NCBI GenBank assembly: GCA_002709695.1
Contig: PAQF01000044.1
Coordinates: 1 to 38,937 of the forward strand
Source: Candidatus Poribacteria bacterium
GTDB taxonomy: Bacteria > Poribacteria > WGA-4E > UBA9662
Length of the DNA: 38,937 bases
Direction of reading: 5' to 3'
In this document: piece after piece, positions 26,263 through 35,600 of the stretch
Layout: each line of letters begins with the position of its first letter
Numbering within the stretch: position 1 is the first letter of the stretch
The notes under the pieces: generated by a model
Seen by the model: the letters and a program-made list of their open reading frames with translations, nothing else
What the model was told of the DNA's origin: nothing
Database searches by the model: none
Made by a program: the position numbers and the translations under genes

Positions 26263-27141
26263 CTAAGTCTGACGGACGAATTTTTGGATCCTGCTTCTTT
26301 CTCCTAATTCAACTTCACCAACGTAAATGTCCCCATGTGAATCGACCCAGAGTCCATGTGGACCACCAATAAATTCTCCTGGTTGGTCACTCGATTTTGC
26401 TCCACCCCATTGGGTAATCAATTCTTGTTCCAGGGAATAAATGCTCAATTGGTGGGTCAGTTCAGCAATATAGATGACATCATCTTCCTTGTCAAAATAG
26501 ACTGTGTTTGGACGTAACAGACCTGTCCATTCAGTCAAGAAATTCCCGTCTAAATCGAAAATCTGGATGCGGTTGTTTTCACGATCGCAAACCCAAACGC
26601 GATCATCCTTGTCAATTCGTACACAGTGCGAAATACTGAATTGACCTGGACCATTACCTCTTTCGCCCCATGATAATATCAGTTCGCCATCAGCTGAGTA
26701 ACGGTGAACGCGAGCATTACCATATCCATCGGAAACAAATATGTCACCATTAGAAGCTACATCGATGTCAGTTGCTAAATTGAAAGGATCTCCATCATTC
26801 ATACCGGTTTGTCCTGGTGTTCCCAGAGTCATCACCAGTTGACCTGTAGAATCGAACTTATGAACGCAATGTGTGCTGGCATCGGCACAATAAATATTGT
26901 CATTAAGGTCGATAAAAATACCATGCGCCGTTTTGGGTTCAAGAATACCTTCTCCCCATGCTCTCTGTATGTTTCCCTGTCGATCGTAAACAACAAGGGG
27001 TTGGTTACTGCGGGAATAAACATAAACATTATCTTTTGAGTCACATGCTACTGCTGGGATCCATCCCATTTCCTGATTATCAGATTGTGTCAACCATCCT
27101 TCTTCAACTTCATAAGAGTATTTACCTGTACCAAATGTCAT
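26263..27141 (-). CDS. NHL-repeat six-bladed beta-propeller protein
   Basis: A 292-residue propeller without a signal peptide. Blades are marked by repeated units of the kind GIFIDLNDNIYCADASTHCVHKF and VRIDKDDRVWVCDRENNRIQ, and about six can be counted. The closest general type is the NHL/peptidyl-alpha-hydroxyglycine lyase-like group found near dioxygenases in marine bacteria. No clear catalytic set can be named, so it may bind or isomerise a small molecule. AAGGAG lies six bases before the ATG. It follows the PhyH gene by 31 bases and is likely co-transcribed with it. The gene ends six bases from the DUF1501 stop. Confidence 0.88.
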   Translation of the reverse strand: MTFGTGKYSYEVEEGWLTQSDNQEMGWIPAVACDSKDNVYVYSRSNQPLVVYDRQGNIQRAWGEGILEPKTAHGIFIDLNDNIYCADASTHCVHKFDSTGQLVMTLGTPGQTGMNDGDPFNLATDIDVASNGDIFVSDGYGNARVHRYSADGELILSWGERGNGPGQFSISHCVRIDKDDRVWVCDRENNRIQIFDLDGNFLTEWTGLLRPNTVYFDKEDDVIYIAELTHQLSIYSLEQELITQWGGAKSSDQPGEFIGGPHGLWVDSHGDIYVGEVELGERSRIQKFVRQT

Positions 27142-27172
27142 GTGATCTCCTTACCCAATTTTATTCTGAGGA

Positions 27173-27979
27173 TTAGGCCTTCTGCTCTTTGATTTCGTTA
27201 AGCGGTTTAGCACTGATAAAAAGTTTAGCACCATGAGATACATCCTCTGGTGTTTCTATACCACAAAGCCAGTTCCATGTCAGTTGGCGTCTTCTACTGC
27301 TGCGGTAGGATTCAACTTCAGTTACATATGGATGCCGACCTCTAGCTCTATAAGGTGGTGTTTCTTTAGTATCACTTTCGTTCCAATCACGTTTTGGTTG
27401 TGTATTCCGAAAGTAAGAAAACTTGATCATACTACGACGTTTATCGTTCAATTTTGGACCAGCTTTGTGCCAAATACCGTAATGCGTTAAGACCACGGTT
27501 CCAGCGGGAACTGTCAGTAAAACTTGGCCCAAAATGTCACCGTAATGTGCAATTGCCTCTCGGTCAATCAGACGATGATGTGAACCAGGAAGAACCATGG
27601 TAGGCCCATCCTCAATTTCCACTTTTTGTGGGTAATAATAACACTGGAGATGATTGACACCGTAGCCGTATTCCGATAAACCATCAGAATGCCATGTTTG
27701 TCCTGTATGTGCTCGTTCATATAAATGGTGGTGCGCCGAAATTGGGATCAAAAAATTTTCGCCCAGTAAAGATCTTACGATACCCGTTACTTGCGGATTA
27801 AGGAGAACTTGTTGCCGGAAACTCTCTCCTTGGACAAAATCGTTCACCCCCCCACCGGTTAAGTCAATACATTTTTGGTTAAAAGGTTCAGCGATTACAT
27901 TTTCCAAAACGACATAACCATCAGCAATAAAGTCCATGACAGCATCATCGTTCATCGTTGGTTGGATATTTATCTGCAT
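27173..27979 (-). CDS. phytanoyl-CoA dioxygenase (PhyH) family protein, second copy
   Basis: A 268-residue Fe(II)/2-oxoglutarate oxygenase. The iron ligands are His97 and Asp99 (WHSDG) and His171 (GIWHKAG), with Arg181 or Arg182 (DKRRSMIKF) as the likely 2-oxoglutarate anchor. EDGPTMVLPGSHH is the family loop between them. It differs strongly from the PhyH at 8428-9180, so the two are not recent duplicates and probably act on different substrates. A GGAGAG site precedes the ATG. It lies 26 bases after a small hypothetical gene and 31 bases before the NHL propeller. Confidence 0.93.
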   Translation of the reverse strand: MQINIQPTMNDDAVMDFIADGYVVLENVIAEPFNQKCIDLTGGGVNDFVQGESFRQQVLLNPQVTGIVRSLLGENFLIPISAHHHLYERAHTGQTWHSDGLSEYGYGVNHLQCYYYPQKVEIEDGPTMVLPGSHHRLIDREAIAHYGDILGQVLLTVPAGTVVLTHYGIWHKAGPKLNDKRRSMIKFSYFRNTQPKRDWNESDTKETPPYRARGRHPYVTEVESYRSSRRRQLTWNWLCGIETPEDVSHGAKLFISAKPLNEIKEQKA

Positions 27980-28005
27980 GGTTTATAATTCTCTCCTTTA
28001 GGTAC

Positions 28006-28365
28006 TTAGAAAAGTTTTTCTAAAATAAATTCATAACCCAAATAATCGTTATCCGCATCTGAGAAATGGTGTAATTTCGTAATTGGGAATTGCACAATTC
28101 TCCAACCGTCTTTGACGGCATCGATCACGGACGTATATGGTAAATCCTGTGAGGCAAGTTTTGGGTCGTCTGGTTCCATAGGATTGTATAAAGCCCAGCT
28201 TGATATACCAGAACGCATGTTAGTTGATTTTGAGTAAAGATAAAGAACCATCTGTGTTGGGGGCGTAACAAGTGATTGCAGATGCTCTAAATCCTGATCC
28301 GTTAGGTTTCCGTCCCTAAGCTTTTGACGGCATGAATGTAACTGGCTTATTAATTCTCTTTCCAT
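28006..28365 (-). CDS. hypothetical protein, first gene of a PhyH-NHL unit
   Basis: A 119-residue cytosolic protein that I do not recognise. The first 35 residues are charged and probably helical (ISQLHSCRQKLRDGNLTDQDLEHLQSL is the start region). The rest looks like a small mixed alpha/beta fold, with YTSVIDAVKDGWRIVQFP as its most characteristic stretch. There is no signal peptide and no known catalytic motif. It precedes the PhyH gene by only 26 bases and shares its strand, so they are probably co-transcribed, and it could be a companion of the oxygenase. It is divergent from purC across 184 bases. Confidence 0.75.
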   Translation of the reverse strand: MERELISQLHSCRQKLRDGNLTDQDLEHLQSLVTPPTQMVLYLYSKSTNMRSGISSWALYNPMEPDDPKLASQDLPYTSVIDAVKDGWRIVQFPITKLHHFSDADNDYLGYEFILEKLF

Positions 28366-28482
28366 GTTATTCTGATCCAGAAAATATACTTAAATGTAGC
28401 CTCCATTTTGAAATGAAAAAAGTAAAAAGTCAATTAAAAAGGTATAGGCATCAATTCTGTCCGAATTAGTCTCACAGTGTCA

Positions 28483-28512
28483 TTGTCTAAAATGTAGCCG
28501 AAGTGTTATAAT
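28483..28512 (+). promoter_or_regulatory. extended -10 promoter for purC
   Basis: TTGTCT (28483-28488), an 18-base spacer and a perfect TATAAT (28507-28512) preceded by TGT form a good promoter. It would give a leader of about 30 bases before the purC ATG at 28550. Confidence 0.65.
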
Positions 28513-28549
28513 TTCTAAATAATTTTTACAATCAAACTAAATTTTTGGA

Positions 28550-29452
28550 ATGGCAATGACACAAAATACTATTACAGAAACTAGTCTTACTAACTTGGAC
28601 CCAACGCATCAAGGCAAGGTACGTGATTTATATGAGATCGAAGATAAACTCTTAATTGTCTCTACTGACCGTATTTCCGCTTATGATTTTGTTCTGCCGA
28701 ATGGTATACCTTACAAAGGTCAGGTGCTAACTGGAATATCCGAATTTTGGTTCGATTATACCGAACCAATTGTCAAGAACCACATGATTACTACCAATCC
28801 AGCGGAATATCCTGGAATCCAACAATCCGATATACCAATGCTGAACGGAAGATCGATGTTGGGGAAAAAAGCTAACCGTATTGATATTGAATGTGTGGTA
28901 CGGGGTTACATCGCTGGGTCAGCTTGGAAGGAATACCAGGCTGATGGAACAGTCTGTGGTGAAACGCTACCGGCAGGATTGATCGAATCAGAGAAACTTC
29001 CTGAGTTAATCTTTACGCCTGCAACCAAAGCTGAACAAGGTGATCATGATGAAAATATCTCTATCCAGCGGATGAAAGACGAAATTGGAGTTCAGTTGGC
29101 GGAACAACTAATTGAAACTAGTTTCAAGTTGTTTCAGTCCGCGAGTGCGCATGCGGATAGCGTTGGACTCATCTTATGTGATACCAAATTCGAGTTCGGT
29201 CTGGTCGACGGAGAACTGATTTTAATCGATGAGATATTCACACCAGATTCATCTCGTTTTTGGCCGAAGGATTTGTATAATCCTGGTGGACCACAACAAA
29301 GTTTTGATAAGCAGTTTGTACGTGATTACCTGATGGAAATTGGCTGGAATAAGCAACCACCAGTACCTCAGCTATCGGATGAAGTAGTTCACAAAACGAG
29401 CGAAAAATACTTGGAGGCATACCGATTGATCATCGGTTCGGAACTGAGCTAA
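28550..29452 (+). CDS. purC: phosphoribosylaminoimidazole-succinocarboxamide synthase (SAICAR synthetase)
   Basis: A 300-residue PurC of the longer, yeast Ade1-like form. It joins aspartate to CAIR with ATP in purine synthesis. Visible family blocks are QGKVRDLYEIEDKLLIVSTDRISAYDF near the start (ATP-binding region), ECVVRGYIAGSAWKEY, the acidic LCDTKFEFG, and LIDEIFTPDSSRFW near the C-terminus. Two ATG codons are close together (28550 and 28556); neither has a strong ribosome site, and the first is kept. It is alone among unrelated genes, with its own promoter and a short terminator, so it is not in a purine operon here. Confidence 0.96.
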   Translation: MAMTQNTITETSLTNLDPTHQGKVRDLYEIEDKLLIVSTDRISAYDFVLPNGIPYKGQVLTGISEFWFDYTEPIVKNHMITTNPAEYPGIQQSDIPMLNGRSMLGKKANRIDIECVVRGYIAGSAWKEYQADGTVCGETLPAGLIESEKLPELIFTPATKAEQGDHDENISIQRMKDEIGVQLAEQLIETSFKLFQSASAHADSVGLILCDTKFEFGLVDGELILIDEIFTPDSSRFWPKDLYNPGGPQQSFDKQFVRDYLMEIGWNKQPPVPQLSDEVVHKTSEKYLEAYRLIIGSELS

Positions 29453-29464
29453 GTTGTTTTTTTT

Positions 29465-29483
29465 GCTGATGAATCGGCTTTTT
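29465..29483 (+). terminator. short terminator after purC
   Basis: GCTGA (29465-29469) pairs with TCGGC (29474-29478) around a TGAA loop, one pair being T-G. TTTTT follows at 29479-29483. The stem is short but position and T tract fit. A TATAAT at 29483-29488 overlaps its end and might serve the next gene. Confidence 0.5.
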
Positions 29484-29618
29484 ATAATTCGCTATTCTTT
29501 GAATCACAACGCATCTCAACCAAACCAGTAGTTTTGCGTCTAACACAGTTCGAATGGAAAAATAGCAGGTAGAGTTGGCAGCTGCCTTGCTGATTTATTG
29601 GGACTTTAGGGGGACATC

Positions 29619-32600
29619 TTGTCTGTTTTTGGAATTTTAAAACCACAGGAACTACGAATACACAATGCCATATGTTTCTGTGTAATGATCTTTATACTTA
29701 TAATCTGCAATCAATTTGTTTGGGGACAACAAAAGGGTTTTCAAGTTAATCCTCAAGCCATTGACAACATGGATGGGGATTCGGTTTTTAGTCCAAATGG
29801 TGATGGCGTACAAGATAAATTGCTGATCGTACTTACTATGGATGGGACAACAGGTGAATATCGTATCATCATTGATGTACATAGCCCCGGTGGAGTTGGC
29901 CAACCAGATGGTAATTTTGAACCTGATGACGACTGGATGGTCATGGGAGATTTTGGCCCAGGACCACCAAATTCAGCTGAAAAACGCATTATAATCCATG
30001 AGTGGGATGGTAAGAACCACCATTCTAGCCAAGATGCTACGTTGCGCCAACTACAGGACGGCGCATACGAGATTCAGATAGAAATCGACTTTTTTCGCAA
30101 TGATGAATTCACTCCACCAACCCCTGAGCATACTGTTAAGCTTACTTCGGTGATTGACACTAAATCCCCACAAACTTCTGCTAACCTCAGCCGGGCACAA
30201 TTTTCACCAAATGGTGACGGTCGCCGAGATCTCAACACAATTTCGTATAGTATTGCTGAAGACCTTACAGTTCTTGAACTTGAATTCGCCAATCTGACAA
30301 ATCGACCTCCAATTTCCTTAACCGATCTTACTTCTGGCAATCACACTTTCTTATGGAATGGTAAAGACGGACTTAATCAAACGATTACGGACGGCACTCA
30401 CACACTTCAACTCAAGGCAACTGATCGAGGAGGGAATACTTTAACCTCTCCGGTTGGCCAAATTCAGCTTGATACAGAATCTCCTGTTATCGCTCAAATT
30501 TCTCCTGCCAATAGCTCTTATCAGAAGACAGCAATTGGTCAAATTGCTGTTAATTTTGAATCGGACAGCGGTAGCAGTATCAATTTCGATGAGACATTAT
30601 TAACTCTTAAAAACTCGAGTGACATAAATATTGCGGGATCGCTTGAATCGTCAGGAAACCAGTTAAGGTTCTTATTTGCAAATCAGCTGGATACCGTTGA
30701 CGAAAATGATGTCTACACAGCAACAATTACAGGTGTTGACTTAGCAGGGAACAAGACGCAGACTTCTTCGACTTTTACATTTGATACGGTTGTACCTGCT
30801 ATTACAAAAATCAAGGTAAATGATAGCGCTGCCACCTCCGGAGTAAAAGCTCAAGTTAACTATGTTGAAGCTATACTACAAGACAGTGTTGGATTGAACC
30901 TGTTAGATACCACAATCCGTTTGATCCGAAACGGTGGAGAAATCGCTGGTCAGCAAACTGCGATCAATGAAACCACGATTCGTTGGGTGTTGACTACCCC
31001 ACTGGCGATTGATGGTTCGGATGATGCAGTCTATGAGATTCCAGTTACGGCAGCGGATTTAGCCGGTAACACGATCCAGCGTCAAATTAGCTTCACTTAT
31101 GATACTCAGAAACCAAGACTGGTTTCAATTTCACCAGTTGATCACACAAATTTACCTGTGAAAACAATCACCGCAAATTTCAATGATCTCAACGGAAGCG
31201 GAATCGATTTCAACACAACCAGACTGATCCTCAAAAAAGATAACGTTTTGGTTAATGGAACAACTGTTACTAATGGTGACACGCTCGAATTTCAGTTGGA
31301 TGAACCTTTAGATATGTTAGATGGTACACAGGATGGGAAATACACCGTTGACCTTAAATATGTCGACATAGCGGGAAATTCACAGAATGACATCATTGAT
31401 TTGGTCTACGACACTCGCTTACCTGTACTGCAATCAACAACACCATCAGTAAATACAACCGTTTCTTCATTAACTCAAGTGATGGTTGTTCTCAATGACC
31501 AGTTGAGTGGGATAGACCTTTCCAATACACAAACAACACTGTCTCATAATGGCATACAAATAGGAGCAACTGTTCGTTACATCGGCAAGACAACGGTTGG
31601 TCTGATCATAGCTGAACCGATTAGTCAAGCTGGTGAATATGTCATTGAAGTTACGCCAGTTGATTTCGCTGGTAACGTTGGAGCTAATACAAAAATCCCA
31701 TTTTTCTTCACTGAAGCAACGTCCATCATCGGTTTGGAGCCGGATGTAACTGATCCCGTTAGTGAACTGACAAATATTACAGCTCAGATTACGAATTATG
31801 TTGGACCTAAAATAGATTTCTCAAAGTCGACAATCACCCTTAAAACTGCTGACGGTGAAACAGTCAGCGCTAATCCAATCGAAAATAACGGTTTGGAGCA
31901 GTTGCAGTGGAAGATCCTAAAACCATTGCCGGTCGATGGGTCGGTCGATGGCAGTTATGTCTTAAATGTGAGTTATGTTGATATCGCTGGCCGGGAATTC
32001 TCTCAGGATTTTCCCGTCATATTTGATACGCACGCACCGAAGATCACAGATGAATCTAGACCCGAAGACCGAAATGTGTTAGCAACTAATCAAGTTTCAG
32101 TAGAGTTTGAAGTTATCGATGTATCGAGTGAGATAGATTTCTCCTCTTCAACTGTTCAGCTTCTGAATCAAGATGGAACATCAATTCAAGGTGAAACTGA
32201 AAATAATGGCAAAGACAAGATTTCCTTTCGTTCTGCTTTGCTAACTAGTGCTGGAACGTATGTACTAAACGTTACACTGGCTGACATCGCTGGTAATGTT
32301 GGTGTGACGCAACAATTTAATTATCAACTTGAAATTGCTTCGCCGAGTGTTGCTTCAATTACACCTGCCAACCGCTCAAAGGTACAAGATTTAAAACAAA
32401 TTACCGTTGAGTTAATCGATGGCAATGGAGCAGGTCTTGATTTCTCCAGTGATGCGACATCAGCTGAACTTCGAAATTCTAGCGGTCAGTTAGTTGATAG
32501 CAAAATAACCAACAATGGAATTGACAAAATCACTATCAAGATTGCACCAGAACTTTTAAAAAATGGTAGCGATGATGGTGAGTACACAGTTAGCATTCAA

Positions 32601-35600
32601 CCAATCGACAAACGTGGGATGGTTGGCGATACCCGTCAATTCGCAATCAACTACGATTCACAAAATCCAATTATTTCTTCGATAACTTCTATTGATACAA
32701 CCAAAAACATTTCTTATTTTAATCAACCTGTAAATCGTTTCGAAGCTGGTGTCACCGATTTAGGTTCAGGCCTTGATTTCAGTCAGTCCTCAGTCCAAAT
32801 ATTAGACGCTAACAGCAAAGTCGTTGCAGGGACTCAAGGGCATGACAACAATAACAGCTTCTGGTTGCAATTGGATCAACCGTTTACACAGGTTGGAAAT
32901 CAAGACGGCCAGTACGTAGTTCGTGTTAAGGCAACTGATAACGCCGGAAATAGTGTTACTGAAAACTTTAAGCTTCATTATGACACACAACCTCCGTCAA
33001 CTAATCTCAACGCTTACCCGAAACAGATTAGCTCACCAATAGACAAAATTTCTATCGATTTCACTGATCCAAGTGGGGTAGATTTTTCTCAAACCTCCAT
33101 AGTTTTGTTTGGCCCTAATGGCAATTCGGTAACTGCAAACCAAACGACTGACGGCCAAAAGGCAGTCTCAATTCAATTTGATACGCTAGAAACTGATGGT
33201 TCGGACGATGGTACTTATCAAATACAAGTTAACGCTGTAGATGTAGCCGGTAATGCCTCAAGTTTTGTCCACCAGTTTTTGTATAGTACTCAGAAACCAG
33301 AAATCGCTTCAACGATCCCCGAAGATTTCGGTGTTGTCAACGAGTTGGGGACTGTGTTAGTGAACTTTATAGACCAAAGTGGTAAAGGGATCAACTTCGA
33401 TCAATCCAAGGTGAGTCTCTTGGATCCCAAGGGGGAATTGGTCACTGGTCGGCAAGAAATAGATAAGTCCCAAGCAGTTATCAATTGGGTGCTAAAACAG
33501 AAACTACCTCGAGATGGTTCTGCTGATGGGGAATATACAATTCAGATCTCAGCAGTTGATTTAGCTAAAAACAGTGTGGACAGCAAAATGACATTTACTG
33601 TTGATACCATTGTACCATCTCTGAAGCAGGTACAACTGGACACAAAAAAGCCTACCGAATTGACAGATCAGTTAGTTGTAGTTAAAGAAACGTTTTCCAG
33701 TATTACTGTTGTTCTGTCTGATGGAGGTACTGGGGTTGATCTGGATGGAACCACAGTGCAACTAGTTGATCCACAAGGAGAAGTAATTGGTGTTAACCTA
33801 ATCAGCAACAAGTCTGATAGTATCACAGCTAGTTTTTCCACCTTATATGAAGTTGGTACATACAAAATTGGGATTTCTCCTAAAGACAATGCTGAAAATG
33901 TTGGTCACATGGTTGAATACCAATTTCACCTTGACCTTCCACTACCAACAGTCTCTAAAATTGAGGTTGGGGAATTTCCCCGTCGAATTGTTGCTACCTT
34001 AGGTGGATCAAACCTCAATACTTCGTCAAATGGTTCGTCTATTTCTGTAACGCGGACACAAGGATCAGTTGGTGGGCAAATGACGAGATCATCTACACAA
34101 GTGGTATGGTCAACTCTTCAGCTTGAAACTGATGGATCTGATGATGATATCTATACTATTACAGTGACGCCGATTGATGTGTTTGGCAGGTCTGGTGTGC
34201 CTCGAATACAAAAACATATATTCGACACACAAGAACCGGAGATTGTTTCTATTACGGAGGTTGATCTAGATCAACCTGTCTCTTATCTCAGTTCCCCGAT
34301 TTCACAGATTGCCATGCAAATTCAGGATTTAGGGCCAGCAGAACTCGAAATTAGTAATCAGAAGATCAACTTGAAAAACGAATCTGGGGAACAAATTTCG
34401 GCTACTATCACCAATGATGGTAACGAATGGGTATTCTTAACACTTAATCAATCATTAGTAACTAATGGATCAGATGACGGCAGTTATACTGTTACTATTG
34501 ACCTGGTGGATAAAGCTGGTAATAAGAAACAAGTCTCACACCGAATTACTTACGATACACTAGCACCAACTTTGGTTAGTACCACTCCGGCGAACAATTC
34601 AGAAATCCGAGAAGCAATCACTGTTGTTATTGCAAATGTCCAAGATACAGGGAATAGCAAGATTGACTTTGCTCAAACCACGTTAACACTTCTGAATCAA
34701 GATGGTACTCCTGTTAATGGAGAATTTAGTCATGATGGTCAATCTAAGCTTACTCTGACAGCTGATAGTCTTAAGGAAAATGGAACTTATACAATTCGAG
34801 TTGAATTGATCGATCGCGCTGGTAACACAATGACGAGTGAAAACCACTTCTTGTACTTAATGCATTTACCGTCTGTCAGTTCAACAATTCCTAAGACATC
34901 CCCGGCTGAAGAAGCTTTTACAAATGAATCGTTTAGTCAAGTCGAATTAAAGCTTGATAGCAGCAAATCCAACCTTTCAACAATTTCACTGATTGGTCCT
35001 GATGGTAAAGTTATACCAGGGCAACAATCGAGATCCAGCGATCGATTGGTTTACGAACTTTTTCAAAAGCCAGAAGAAGATGGATCTGATGATGGACAAT
35101 ACACCATTGTCTTCAATCCGGTCAATAGTGATGGAGGTCAAGGCGATAGCCAAAACTTCACCTTCATTTATGACACGATCGTCCCTGAAATTGTAGAAGA
35201 TTCGATTAGTATGACTGTCGTTGAACCAGGTATCAACAACTCGCTTTTGGAACTTCAGGTAACAATGTCTGATGAGGAACCAAGTTCAAGTCTTGATTGG
35301 GAAGATGACAAGCTTGCATACATTCAATTATTCCGAATAGCTGCCGACGGATCCAAATCAAAGGTCGTCGGCGTTGAATCAATTGACGAAGCAGCTAACA
35401 CCGTTTCACTTATCCTAACTAAACCGCTTGCCAGTGATGGTAGTCAGGATGGCAACTATTTGGTTCAGTTTACTGCTAAAGATCAAGCGGGGAATTTGTC
35501 CAAAGTGTTCGAATATGATTTTATCTATGACACACGTCCACCTGTGATTGATATTGCCGCCATGACATTAAATGAGCAACCATTGATTTTAAATGCTAAT

